This document shows, piece after piece, positions 25,174 to 33,619 of a stretch of 64,000 nt of DNA. The translations under genes and the position numbers were made by a program. Position 1 is the first letter of the stretch; every line of letters begins with the position of its first letter. The DNA comes from Streptomyces sp. KL109B. Lineage in GTDB: Bacteria; Actinomycetota; Actinomycetes; Streptomycetales; Streptomycetaceae. Under the pieces are notes generated by a model. It was not told the origin of the DNA and did no database searches. It was given only the letters and a program-made list of their open reading frames with translations. The stretch is taken from positions 496,001 through 560,000 of the forward strand of contig NZ_JASERL010000006.1 of assembly GCF_030766935.1 (NCBI RefSeq), in the 5' to 3' direction.

Positions 25174-25189
25174 GTCGAAGCGCTTCGAC
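25174..25189. promoter_or_regulatory. LacI-family operator, GTCGAAGCGCTTCGAC
   Basis: A perfect 16-bp palindrome centred on GCGC, 33 bases upstream of the sugar-binding protein start. The central AAGCGCTT core and position resemble sites of Streptomyces LacI-type regulators such as CebR (GAGCGCTC core). No LacI gene lies in the window, so the regulator must be encoded elsewhere. Confidence 0.7.
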
Positions 25190-25263
25190 GCGTGACGGTA
25201 TGGGGCGCGGAGCGGGTGGTCAATGGGTTTGACCGAGGCGCGTGGGGCGGCAATGATCGACCG

Positions 25264-25363
25264 CGTTCATCCAGAGGACTTGAGGGGCCTGGCCCTGTGA
25301 CGGTCCGGCAACCTGCGACCCGCGACGCGCGGCGGCAAGGTGCCAACGCCAGGAACGATGAGG
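25264..25363 (+). ncRNA. SAM-I (S-box) riboswitch
   Basis: The conserved S-box elements appear in order. P1 5' strand is TTCATC (25266). In P2, GGAC pairs with GTCC, with an inner AGGGGCCTGGCCCT hairpin and TGA/GA kink-turn bases. Then come CGGCAACC, a P3 hairpin with CCGCG/CGCGG, the AAGGTGCCAA core and the P1 3' strand GATGAG (25357). The P1 3' strand runs into AGGAG at 25361-25365, nine bases before ATG 25375, so SAM binding would hide the ribosome site. A normal P4 hairpin is not obvious. The gene that follows looks ruined. Confidence 0.72.
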
Positions 25364-25374
25364 AGTGTTACCGC

Positions 25375-25822
25375 ATGCGACCCGCGTTCGACGTCCCACC
25401 GCTCAAGGGTGCCCTGGTCCGACCAGAGGCGCTCTCCACCGACCACACGGCCGATCTCGCCCGGGCGGCCGAAGCCGACTGGCGGCAGCTCGGCCCGATG
25501 GCCGCGGACCTCCTGGCCGTCAATCCGCCGCAGCGCCCGACCGCGCTCATGCCCGACGTGCCACACGATCAGCGCCACCTGCACGACGGTGGCGGGGCGG
25601 ACGGTCTGGATGGGATTCGCCTCGTCCTGGCGCACACCACGGCCACGCGCGTGCGGACGACCGCCGCCGCGCCACTGGGGATGGGGGCGCGCCGCTTCGA
25701 CGGCTGGTCCGCGCCGCGGTCGATCGCCGGGGGCGCGGCTTCCGTACGCGGAGGCATGGCGGGCGCTCGTGCCTGGGCTGCGTGGGCGCGTCGACGTATG
25801 GGAGCTCCACAGGGAGCGGTGA
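25375..25822 (+). pseudogene. Decayed gene(s) behind the riboswitch, GNAT-like start
   Basis: The first 40 residues from ATG 25375 (PPLKGALVRPEALSTDHTAD, then LARAAEADW) resemble the beginning of RimJ/RimL-type GNAT acetyltransferases, but no acetyl-CoA motif follows. Another frame ending at 25822 encodes a protein-like end (LPYAEAWRALVPGLRGRVDV then WELHRER). The DNA between fits no family I recognise in any frame. Best explained as the fused remains of one or two genes. Apart from the operators listed, the 780 bases between 25142 and 25921 hold nothing else recognisable. Confidence 0.5.
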
Positions 25823-25854
25823 ACGGGTGGGCGGGCCGGCCGGCTGGCGTGCGA

Positions 25855-25908
25855 TTGACATGCAGCCGGGCGGCTGCCTATCGTCGAATGTGCAGCCGGT
25901 TGGCTGCA
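25855..25908 (+). promoter_or_regulatory. ArsR-SRPBCC promoter with two operators
   Basis: TTGACA at 25855-25860 and TATCGT at 25879-25884 are 18 bases apart, a good -35/-10 pair. Between them lies GCAGCC-GGGC-GGCTGC (25862-25877), and just downstream, over the likely start of transcription, TGCAGCC-GGTT-GGCTGCA (25891-25908). The two dyads are 30 bases apart, on the same DNA face. The form resembles the TGCAACC-N4-GGTTGCA sites of ArsR regulators paired with SRPBCC proteins, so autoregulation is likely. Confidence 0.75.
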
Positions 25909-25921
25909 TGTCGAGTCGACC

Positions 25922-26791
25922 GTGACACCGGAATACCGGAATGAGGGCACGACCTCCGTGGACGCGATATTCAAGGCGCTCGCCGACCCAGGGCGACGGC
26001 GCCTGCTCGACAGCCTCAACGAACGGGGCGGGCAGACGCTGGGCGAGCTGTGTGGCGAGCTGGACATGGCGCGGCAGTCCGTCAGCAAGCACCTCGCTGT
26101 CCTGGAGGCGGCCGGTCTCGTGACGACCGTGCGGCGCGGGCGCGAGAAGCTGCACTACATCGATGCCGCGCCGCTCAACGCCGTCGCCGACCGCTGGCTC
26201 AGCCGCTACGACCGGCACCGCGCCGCCGCCCTCGACGACCTCCGTACCGCACTGGAAGAGGAACCACCCATGAGTGACACCACACCCGGCGCCCCCGCCG
26301 CCATGGAGCCCTTCGTTCACACCAGCTACATCCGCACCACGCCCGAACGGCTGTGGGAGGCGCTCACCTCGCCCGCGTTCACCCGCCGCTACTGGGGCGT
26401 GGCGTTCGAGACCGACTGGAAGCCCGGTTCGCCGATGGTGTGGCTGGAGGGCGGCGGCCGCACCGAGGACCCCGAGCAGGTGGTCCTGGAGGCCGATCCG
26501 CCGCGCCGCCTCGCCTACACCTGGCACACCTTCACGCCCACCTGGGCCGCGTCCGTCGGCGTCGACGAGGAGCTGCGGCAGCGCATCGCGCGCGAGAGCC
26601 GCTCCAAGGTCTCCTTCGACCTGGAGGAGATGGGGGAGACGGTCAAGCTGACCGTCGTCCACGACGGTTTCGACCCCGACAGCACCGTCCGCTCCATGAT
26701 CGGCGACGGCTGGCCCGCCCTGCTGTCCAGCCTCAAGACGCTCCTGGAGACCGGGGAGCCGCTGCCGGAGCCGCAGCAGGCCGAGAGCTGA
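25922..26791 (+). CDS. ArsR regulator fused to an SRPBCC (AHSA1) domain
   Basis: 289 residues. Residues about 13 to 105 form an ArsR winged HTH (IFKALADPGRRRLLDSLNER, MARQSVSKHLAVLEAAGLV), without the metal-site Cys residues. After EEEPP a Met begins a complete SRPBCC/AHSA1 domain (HTSYIRTTPERLWEALTSPA, YWGVAFETDW, RLAYTWHTFTP). In most actinobacteria these are two adjacent genes; here they share one frame with no stop, a natural fusion. The start is GTG 25922 or GTG 25958. The SRPBCC half probably binds a small hydrophobic ligand. The 3' end overlaps the convergent amidase by 59 bases. Confidence 0.87.
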   Translation: MTPEYRNEGTTSVDAIFKALADPGRRRLLDSLNERGGQTLGELCGELDMARQSVSKHLAVLEAAGLVTTVRRGREKLHYIDAAPLNAVADRWLSRYDRHRAAALDDLRTALEEEPPMSDTTPGAPAAMEPFVHTSYIRTTPERLWEALTSPAFTRRYWGVAFETDWKPGSPMVWLEGGGRTEDPEQVVLEADPPRRLAYTWHTFTPTWAASVGVDEELRQRIARESRSKVSFDLEEMGETVKLTVVHDGFDPDSTVRSMIGDGWPALLSSLKTLLETGEPLPEPQQAES

Positions 26792-28193
26792 GCACCGGAC
26801 GGCGGCCGCGCACCGGGCTCACCGATTCGAGCGCCGCGCCGATCCGCAGCAGCGTCGACTCGTCGTACCACCGGGACACCAGCTGCACCCCCACCGGCAG
26901 CCCGCCCTCCGCCACGCCGAACGGCACGGACAGGGCGGGCAGCCCGGTGAGGTTGAACGGAACGGTGGCCCGCATGATGCCGCGCGCCGGCACCGACCTC
27001 CCGTCGACCTCGAACGACCTGCGGGCGAAGGGCGGCGCCGGAATCGGGCACACCGGCGCCAACAACACGTCGTAGCGCCGGAAGTAGCCGGCGAAGAGCG
27101 CGTTGAGGGAGTCGACCCGCTGCTGGGCCGCCACGTAGTCGGACAGCGTCACGTCAGGCGCCTCCAAGGTGCGCCGGGTCAGCGGATGCAGCTCGTCCTC
27201 GCGGCCCGCCGCGACCCGCCGGAAGAGCGGCACCACCTCCGCCGTGAACAGCGTGGCGCTCAACTCGGTGGCGTCGAGAGCCGCGAGACCGTCCAGCGGC
27301 GCCGCCTCGACCGCGCAGCCCAGCTCCCGCAGGGCGTCCGCCGCCGCGGACACCGCGGCCACCACCTCACCGGCCACCGGACCGAACTCCGGCTCCGCCG
27401 CCCAGCCGACCCGCAGCGCGGTGAGCGGTACCTCCTCCCCGTCGAGCGCGGGCGCGTGCTGGACGTAGCCGTCCACGCCGTCGGGCCCCGACAGCGCGCC
27501 GAACGCCGTCGCCACATCCCGTACGCTGCGGGCCATCGGCCCCACATGCCAGTATCGGGCGGGGACTTCGGGCCAGTGGCCGGTGATCGGGACGCGCCCG
27601 CGCGTCGCCTTCAGCGCCACGATCCCGGTGTCGTGCGCCGGCCCCCGCACCGAGATCGCGACATCGCTGCCGAGCCCCAGCGGCGACATCCCCGCCGCGA
27701 TCGCCGCCGCCTCGCCGCCACTCGAACCGCCCGGCGTCCGCTCCAGGTCCCACGGATTGCGGGTGCGGCCGAAGACCGCGTTGTCGGTCTCGGTCCAGTA
27801 CGAGAACTCCGGCAGGTTCGTCCGCGCCATCACGATCGCCCCGGCCCGCCGCAGCCGCGCCACGGACGTCGCGTCGGCCTCCGGAACCCGCTCGCGAAAC
27901 AGCGCCGAACCGCGCGCCGTCACGGCCCCCGCCACGTCCAGGGAGTCCTTCACCGTGAACGGCACACCGTGCAGCGGCCCGAGCGGCTTCCCCGCCGCGG
28001 CCTGCTCGTCCGCCGCCCGCGCCGCCGCGAGCGCGCTGTCGGCGAGCACGGTCACGACGGCGTTCAACTCCGGGTCGAGCGCCTCGACCCGCTCCAGGTG
28101 CGCCCGCAGCACGTCCTGCGCCAAGACCTGCCGGGTGCGGATCAGCTCGGCCAGCGCGGTGGCATCCAGGTGGCACAGTTCTTCGTCGTCCAT
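26733..28193 (-). CDS. Amidase (amidase-signature family)
   Basis: 486 residues from ATG 28193. The Ser-Ser-Lys triad region is clear: Lys in VPFTVKDSLDVAG, cis-Ser in ERTPGGSSGGEAAAI, and the nucleophile segment GSDVAISVRGPAHDTG. The usual GGSIR is altered to AISVR and the following residues differ from most members, but the Ser is kept. It hydrolyses a C-N bond of an unknown amide, in the cytoplasm (no signal). The Pro/Ala-rich C-terminus is antisense to the ArsR-SRPBCC gene end. Confidence 0.88.
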   Translation of the reverse strand: MDDEELCHLDATALAELIRTRQVLAQDVLRAHLERVEALDPELNAVVTVLADSALAAARAADEQAAAGKPLGPLHGVPFTVKDSLDVAGAVTARGSALFRERVPEADATSVARLRRAGAIVMARTNLPEFSYWTETDNAVFGRTRNPWDLERTPGGSSGGEAAAIAAGMSPLGLGSDVAISVRGPAHDTGIVALKATRGRVPITGHWPEVPARYWHVGPMARSVRDVATAFGALSGPDGVDGYVQHAPALDGEEVPLTALRVGWAAEPEFGPVAGEVVAAVSAAADALRELGCAVEAAPLDGLAALDATELSATLFTAEVVPLFRRVAAGREDELHPLTRRTLEAPDVTLSDYVAAQQRVDSLNALFAGYFRRYDVLLAPVCPIPAPPFARRSFEVDGRSVPARGIMRATVPFNLTGLPALSVPFGVAEGGLPVGVQLVSRWYDESTLLRIGAALESVSPVRGRRPVLSSRPAAAPAAAPRSPGAS

Positions 28194-28351
28194 GGCGGAA
28201 GCTCCCTCCGAGGGGCGGTCGGCGCGGACAGTCGAGTCGAGGGCGACGGTACCGGCCGGGGTGGTGCGGGCGCGCCGGGAGGGCGCGCGGCACCGGCAGG
28301 GCGCCTATCCTGAAGACCACCGCGTCGACAACCGGGGGGAAGTGACGCCAG

Positions 28352-28717
28352 ATGAACTGGGTTTGGGCGATCCTCATCCTGTTCTGGACAGGAGCCTTCG
28401 CCTGGGCGGCGGACACCGGCCGCACCGCCCTGCGCAACCGTCACGAGCGCAGACTGGAACGCCTTGAGGCCGCCAAGGAGGCCCGCCTCGCCGTCGAGGC
28501 CGCGCACAAACCGCCCGAGCCGATCTGCGGCTGCACCCACCACCTCGCCAAGCACGACAAGGCGGGCCGCTGCCACGAACGCGTCGAAGTGCCCACGGCC
28601 TGGGACGAGAACAAGAAACCGGTGCGTTACGAAGCGGGCCAGTGCAACTGCCAGCAGTACGTGGGGCCCCAGCCGCTGTCCCAGGTGTACGCCGAGGAGC
28701 TCACGGACCGGATCTGA
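28352..28717 (+). CDS. Small membrane-anchored Cys-rich protein, unknown function
   Basis: 121 residues from ATG 28352. One N-terminal membrane helix (WVWAILILFWTGAFAWAA) is followed by a basic coiled region (RNRHERRLERLEAAKEARL) and a domain with CGCTHHLAKHD, C in GRCHERV and CNC near the end, a plausible metal site. A conserved Streptomyces hypothetical in appearance. No operon partner is evident; WhiB follows after 123 bases. Function unknown. Confidence 0.75.
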   Translation: MNWVWAILILFWTGAFAWAADTGRTALRNRHERRLERLEAAKEARLAVEAAHKPPEPICGCTHHLAKHDKAGRCHERVEVPTAWDENKKPVRYEAGQCNCQQYVGPQPLSQVYAEELTDRI

Positions 28718-28840
28718 CGTCGGTGACGCGGTGACTGACCGTTCAACTCCTGGTCAAAAGCTGCCTGTTGAGGATCGATGGCGTACGGTCGCGCATCGAA
28801 CCTGTGACGGACCGAATGTGCCAGGAGCAAGGAGCGGAGA

Positions 28841-29179
28841 GTGACGGACATCTTCAACTCGTGGTGGGACCGCGCGGCCTGCCAGGGGACGGACCCCGAG
28901 GACCTGTTCGTGGAGGGCGCGGCGCAGTCGCACGCCAAACGGTTCTGCGACGCGTGCGAGGTCAGGACCGAGTGCCTGGCGCACGCCCTCGACGAGCGCA
29001 TCGAGTACGGCGTCTGGGGCGGCGCCACGGAACGCGAACGCCGCGCCCTGCTGCGCCGCCGCCCCACCGTCACGTCCTGGCGCCGCCTCCTGGAGGCCGC
29101 CCGCGCCGAACACGGTCGGGGGTGCGGGCAGGAAAGCGGTCCGGGGCGGGGGCGGGAGAGCGGCCGGTCGGTCGGCTGA
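28841..29179 (+). CDS. WhiB-family iron-sulfur transcription factor, WblA-like
   Basis: 112 residues from GTG 28841. The four cluster ligands are Cys14, Cys36, Cys39 and Cys45 (C-x21-C-x2-C-x5-C). The GVWGG turn and the basic RERRALLRRRP and TVTSWRRLLEAAR segments follow, closely resembling WblA, the developmental and antibiotic-production regulator of Streptomyces. The acidic C-terminal extension of WblA is absent and replaced by a Gly/Arg/Ser-rich tail, so this is probably a paralogue rather than WblA itself. It senses redox/NO via a 4Fe-4S cluster and usually partners the principal sigma factor. Confidence 0.9.
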   Translation: MTDIFNSWWDRAACQGTDPEDLFVEGAAQSHAKRFCDACEVRTECLAHALDERIEYGVWGGATERERRALLRRRPTVTSWRRLLEAARAEHGRGCGQESGPGRGRESGRSVG

Positions 29180-29251
29180 GGGCGCGGCGCCCCCGGACCC
29201 GACCCGCTGCGCCCCCGGATCCTCAGAAATCAACAAACTTCTACGGCTTCA

Positions 29252-29280
29252 TTGTGTTGGTTGTGTTGCCTTCTTAGGGT
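29252..29280 (+). promoter_or_regulatory. Candidate promoter of the beta-galactosidase gene
   Basis: TTGTGT at 29252-29257 and TAGGGT at 29275-29280 are 17 bases apart in an AT-richer island (ATTGTGTTGGTTGTGTTGCC contains a direct TTGTGTTG repeat that could be a regulator site). The gene starts 68 bases downstream. Confidence 0.5.
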
Positions 29281-29348
29281 GGTGCCGGCTCAACAGGCGT
29301 TCCGCACCACACCAGTTGCACGTGTCCACCCCGCAGAAGGGCACAGCC

Positions 29349-32300
29349 ATGCCGCAACCGCACGCCATGCCGCTCAGTCGTCGCCGCCTCCTCCAGGCAG
29401 GCGCCGCCGTCGCCGGGGCGCTCACCCTGCCCCTCGCCCTCCCCGCCGCGAGCGCCGCCGCGGCCGAAGCCGAAGGCGACGAGTGGAACGGCCGCGTCGA
29501 CCTCTTCCGGCTCGGCACCGAACCCCCGCACACCACCCTCATGCCGTACGAGGACGTGCCGCAGGCCCTCGCCGCCGACCGCACCCGCTCCCCGTACCGC
29601 CAAAGCCTCGACGGGGACTGGAAGTTCGCGTACGTCGACCGGCCGTCGGAGCGCGACGAGGACTTCCACCGCACCGACCTCGACGACGCCGACTGGGGCA
29701 CGATCCCCGTCCCGGCCGTCTGGCAGCTGCACGGGCACGACTTCCCGATCTACACCAACATCACCTACCCGTGGTGGGGCGCCAACGGCCTCGGCGAGGA
29801 CGCGCAGCCACCCGCGTCGCCGACCCGCTACAACCCCGTCGGCCAGTACAGACGCACGTTCACGGTGCCGCGCGGCTGGGCCGGCAGACGGGTCTTCCTG
29901 CACTTCGAGGGCGTGAAATCGGCCCACTACGTGTGGGTGAACGGCACGCTCGTCGGCTACCACGAGGACTCCTTCACCCCGGCCGAGTACGACATCACCC
30001 CGCACCTCACCGAAGGCACCAACCAACTCGCCGTCGAGGTCTACCGCTTCTGCGACGGCGACTGGATGGAAGACCAGGACATGATCCGGCTGAGCGGAAT
30101 CTTCCGCCCGGTGTACCTGTACTCGACGCCCGCCACCCACCTGCGCGACTTCAAGCTCGACACCCCGCTCGGCGACGGATACCGCACCGCCGAGCTGTCC
30201 GTCACCGCCACCGTGCGGGACTACGTCGGCGACTCCGCGGGCGAGTACGCCGTCGAGGTGCAGCTCTACGACGCCGACCGGCACCCGGTGTGGGCGCGAC
30301 CGCTCACGCAGAAGGCCGCCCTCACCGACTCCGAAGTGACGGTGAAGGCCGCCAAGTCCGTTCCCTCGCCCCGCCTCTGGTCCGCCGAGAACCCGTACCT
30401 CTACACCGCCGTACTGCGCCTGCGCGACCGGGCGGGCAAGGTGATCGAGACACTGTCGCACCGCGTCGGCCTGCGCGAATTCGCGCTCAAGGACGGACTG
30501 ATGCGGATCAACGGACAGCCGGTGTCCTTCCGGGGCACCAACCGGCACGAGATGCACCCCGACCGCGGCACCGCGCTCACCCGCGCGGACATGGTCAAGG
30601 ACATCGAGGTCATCAAGCGGATGAACATCAACACCGTCCGCACCTCGCACTACCCCAACAACCCGATCTGGTACGAACTCGCCGACGCGTACGGCCTCTA
30701 CCTCGTCGACGAGACCAACCTCGAAACCCACGGCGTCCGCGACAACTACCCGGCCAGCAAGCCCGATTGGACGAAGGCGTGCGTCGCCCGCGCCCAGAAC
30801 ATGGTGCACCGCGACAAGAACCACGCCTCCGTCGTCATCTGGTCCCTCGGCAACGAGGCGGGCGCGGGGTCCACCTTCACCGCCATGCACGACTGGATCC
30901 GCTCCTACGACACCACCCGCGTCATCCAGTACGAGGGCGACGACAGCCCCGGCGTCAGCGACATCCGCTCCGAGATGTACCCGTCGACGAGCCACGTCGA
31001 GGCGAAGGCCAAGGACACCTCCGACACCCGCCCGTACGTGCTGATCGAGTACTGCCACGCCATGGGGAACTCGAACGGCAACTTCAAGGAGTACTGGGAC
31101 CTGATCCGCCGCCACGACGTCCTCCAGGGCGGCTGGATCTGGGACTTCGTCGACCAGTCGCTGAGCTGGCCGACACCGGCACGGACGCTGCTGACCGAGA
31201 CGGGACCCGCCGGGCTGAAGGGTGAACTCCGCAATCCGGCAGGCGAGTTCAGCAAGGAGAAGGGGCTGCGCGGCGCCACCGTCTTCGCCCGCGACGACCG
31301 CCTCGACCTCACCGGCTCACTCACCCTCGAAGCCTGGGTGACCCCGCACGTCACCGGCTACCACCAGCCGATCCTCGCCAAGGGCGACACCCAGTACGCG
31401 CTGAAGCAGAGCGACAGGACCCTGGAGTTCTTCATCCACTCCGGCGGCCAGTGGATCACCGCGAGCTGGACCACCCCCGCCGACGGCTGGACCGGTGCCG
31501 AACACCACGTCGCCGGTGTCTTCGACGCGAGCGCCGGAACCCTCACGCTGTACGTCGACGGCGCGGCGAAAGCCACCAAGTCCACGACCCGCAAGCCCAG
31601 CGGCAACACCGCGCCGCTCGCCCTCGGCGTGGACGTCGACAACATGACCCGCGAGTTCAGCGGCACCATCCGCCGCGCCCGCGTCTACGCCCGCGCCCTC
31701 GGCGTCACCGAACTCGCCGACGACGCCCGCGGCCCGGACGGCGACGGCGTGCGCTTCTGGTTCGACGCCGCGACGGTCGGAGTCGAGGAGAAGCAACCGC
31801 GCGACAAGACCTTCTTCGCGTACGGAGGTGACTGGGGCGACAACCCCAACGACGGCAACTTCGTCGCCGACGGCATCGTCACCGCCGACCGCGGACACAC
31901 CGGCAAGGCCGCCGAGGTCAAACGGATCTACCAGGCGATCCAGGTGTCACCGAAGGAAGGCGATGGCGAAGGCGGGACTCCGGGGGAGGTCACCGTCGCC
32001 AACGAGTCCCTGTTCACCAACCTCCGCGCCTACAGCGGCCGTTGGGAGCTGGTCCGCGACGGTGACGTGATCCAGAGCGGGAACCTGAGCCGCTCCCAGC
32101 TCGACATCGCACCACTCACCCGCAAGAACATCACCGTCCCCCTGAAACCGCCCACCGCCCCCGCGCCCGGCACCGAGTTCTTCCTCCACCTCTCCTTCCG
32201 GCTCAAGGAGGACACCCCCTGGGCCGACGCCGGATTCGAAGTGGCCCGCGCCCAACTCCCGGTCGACGTGGGCAGCCCCGAGGTGACACCCGTACCGCTG

Positions 32301-33242
32301 CACGACGTACCGGCCCTTCGCCACGAGGACGCGGACACCGCCGTCTCCGTCACCGGCGACGGCTTCACCCTCACCCTCGACAAGGCCACGGGCGTCATCA
32401 CCACCTACGAAGCCGGTGGCGTCCGGCTCGTCGACTCGGGCCCCGCCCCCAACTTCTGGCGCGCCCCGACCGATAACGACCACGGCAACGGACAGCACAC
32501 CCGCAACCAGACCTGGCGGGACGCGGGCGCCCGGCGCAAGGTGACCGCGGTGAGTGTGCGGGACCTCGACGGGCGGGCCGTGCGGATCGAGGTCAAGGGC
32601 ACCCTGCCGACCACCACCGAGTCCACCTACGCCACCACCTACACCGTCTTCGGTGACGGCGCCGTCAAGGTCGACCACGCCCTGCACCCGGGCGCCGCCA
32701 CCCTCCCGTACCTCCCCGAGGTCGGCAGCATCCTGCGGCTGCCCGCGGCGCTCGACCGGCTGCACTACTACGGGCGCGGCCCCGAGGAGAACCACTGGGA
32801 CCGCAACGACGGTACGGACGTGGGGCGTTGGGACTCGACCGTGGCCCAGCAGTGGACCTCGTACATCCGGCCCCAGGAGAACGGGAACAAGACGGACGTG
32901 CGGTGGGCGGCGCTCACCGACGGGCGGGGGCGCGGGCTGCTCGTCGCCGGGGACCCGACGGCCGACCACCCGCTGTTCGAGTTCACCGCCTCCCACCTCA
33001 CCCCGGAGGACCTCTCCGTCGGCGCCCGCCACGACTACCAGCTCGACCCGCGAGACGAGGTCGTGCTGCGCGTCAACCACCGGCAGATGGGCGTCGGCGG
33101 CGACGACAGCTGGGGCGCCCAGACCCACGCCCCGTACAAGCTGCTCGCCGACCGGGACTACGCGTACACGTACTGGCTGCGGCCGATCACGGACCTGGGG
33201 GAGGCGACGGCGCTGGCGCGGCGTCCGGTGGCGGTGGAGTAG
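29349..33242 (+). CDS. Exported GH2 beta-galactosidase with LamG insertion
   Basis: 1297 residues from ATG 29349. Tat signal SRRRLLQAGAAVAGA with an AxA-type cleavage region. LacZ-like architecture: sugar-binding jelly roll (SLDGDWKFAYVDRP to about 270), Ig-like domain, and TIM barrel from about 390 with acid/base Glu503 (SLGNEAGAG) and nucleophile Glu567 (VLIEYCHAMGN). Right after the barrel segment GGWIWDFVDQSL, residues about 625 to 800 form a LamG/concanavalin-like domain (LTLEAWVTPHVTGYHQPILA). The bgal small-chain domain follows (NFWRAPTDNDHGNG, HYYGRGPEENHWDRN). It releases galactose outside the cell from oligosaccharides or plant polymers. Its 3' end overlaps the convergent TCD gene by 56 bases. 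Confidence 0.92.
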   Translation: MPQPHAMPLSRRRLLQAGAAVAGALTLPLALPAASAAAAEAEGDEWNGRVDLFRLGTEPPHTTLMPYEDVPQALAADRTRSPYRQSLDGDWKFAYVDRPSERDEDFHRTDLDDADWGTIPVPAVWQLHGHDFPIYTNITYPWWGANGLGEDAQPPASPTRYNPVGQYRRTFTVPRGWAGRRVFLHFEGVKSAHYVWVNGTLVGYHEDSFTPAEYDITPHLTEGTNQLAVEVYRFCDGDWMEDQDMIRLSGIFRPVYLYSTPATHLRDFKLDTPLGDGYRTAELSVTATVRDYVGDSAGEYAVEVQLYDADRHPVWARPLTQKAALTDSEVTVKAAKSVPSPRLWSAENPYLYTAVLRLRDRAGKVIETLSHRVGLREFALKDGLMRINGQPVSFRGTNRHEMHPDRGTALTRADMVKDIEVIKRMNINTVRTSHYPNNPIWYELADAYGLYLVDETNLETHGVRDNYPASKPDWTKACVARAQNMVHRDKNHASVVIWSLGNEAGAGSTFTAMHDWIRSYDTTRVIQYEGDDSPGVSDIRSEMYPSTSHVEAKAKDTSDTRPYVLIEYCHAMGNSNGNFKEYWDLIRRHDVLQGGWIWDFVDQSLSWPTPARTLLTETGPAGLKGELRNPAGEFSKEKGLRGATVFARDDRLDLTGSLTLEAWVTPHVTGYHQPILAKGDTQYALKQSDRTLEFFIHSGGQWITASWTTPADGWTGAEHHVAGVFDASAGTLTLYVDGAAKATKSTTRKPSGNTAPLALGVDVDNMTREFSGTIRRARVYARALGVTELADDARGPDGDGVRFWFDAATVGVEEKQPRDKTFFAYGGDWGDNPNDGNFVADGIVTADRGHTGKAAEVKRIYQAIQVSPKEGDGEGGTPGEVTVANESLFTNLRAYSGRWELVRDGDVIQSGNLSRSQLDIAPLTRKNITVPLKPPTAPAPGTEFFLHLSFRLKEDTPWADAGFEVARAQLPVDVGSPEVTPVPLHDVPALRHEDADTAVSVTGDGFTLTLDKATGVITTYEAGGVRLVDSGPAPNFWRAPTDNDHGNGQHTRNQTWRDAGARRKVTAVSVRDLDGRAVRIEVKGTLPTTTESTYATTYTVFGDGAVKVDHALHPGAATLPYLPEVGSILRLPAALDRLHYYGRGPEENHWDRNDGTDVGRWDSTVAQQWTSYIRPQENGNKTDVRWAALTDGRGRGLLVAGDPTADHPLFEFTASHLTPEDLSVGARHDYQLDPRDEVVLRVNHRQMGVGGDDSWGAQTHAPYKLLADRDYAYTYWLRPITDLGEATALARRPVAVE

Positions 33243-33591
33243 CGGGGGACGGGTGGCCGGTGGAGCCTTCGTCCGCCGGCCGCCCGCCGTTCCACCGGAG
33301 CCGGACGTCGAGGTGTGCGCTCGCCTTGGCGCTGCTGATGATCGCGCCGAGCCGGGCGTCGAGGGTGACGCCGAACGTCACCTCGATCTCCTCCGGGCGC
33401 AGGGCACCGGCCCGGAACTCGGCGATGACCTCGGCGGCGGCGCGGGTGACCGGGGCCAGGGACGTGCGCAGGCTGTTCTGCGCGTTGGCCACGTGCGTGC
33501 CGAGGCCCACCTTTCGTACGCCGTCCTCGGGCGCGGGGGAGACGAGGACCGTGGTTCCGTCGGCGAGCTCGAAGCGGACTGCTTGGGACAT
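33187..33591 (-). CDS. Trypsin-co-occurring domain (Trypco1/CU044_2847-like) protein
   Basis: 134 residues from ATG 33591. The N-terminal about 100 residues (VRFELADGTTVLVSPAPEDG, SLRTSLAPVTRAAAEVIAEF, ALRPEEIEVTFGVTLDARLG) match the small domain named for co-occurring with trypsin-like proteases. The last 35 residues are Pro-rich and overlap the end of the galactosidase gene. Last gene of the protease-kinase-VWA operon, 28 bases after the binding-protein gene. Family members are predicted adaptor or regulatory proteins of conflict and signalling systems; biochemical function is unknown. Confidence 0.75.
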   Translation of the reverse strand: MSQAVRFELADGTTVLVSPAPEDGVRKVGLGTHVANAQNSLRTSLAPVTRAAAEVIAEFRAGALRPEEIEVTFGVTLDARLGAIISSAKASAHLDVRLRWNGGRPADEGSTGHPSPATPPPPDAAPAPSPPPGP

Positions 33592-33619
33592 GGGGCTCCT
33601 CGGTCGGTGGCGCGGGCGG

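Noticed and set aside
25922..26791. Two separate genes, ArsR and SRPBCC
   Set aside because: There is no stop codon between the domains in the given sequence; the internal ATG near 26269 could still be used as a secondary start, but a fusion is the direct reading.
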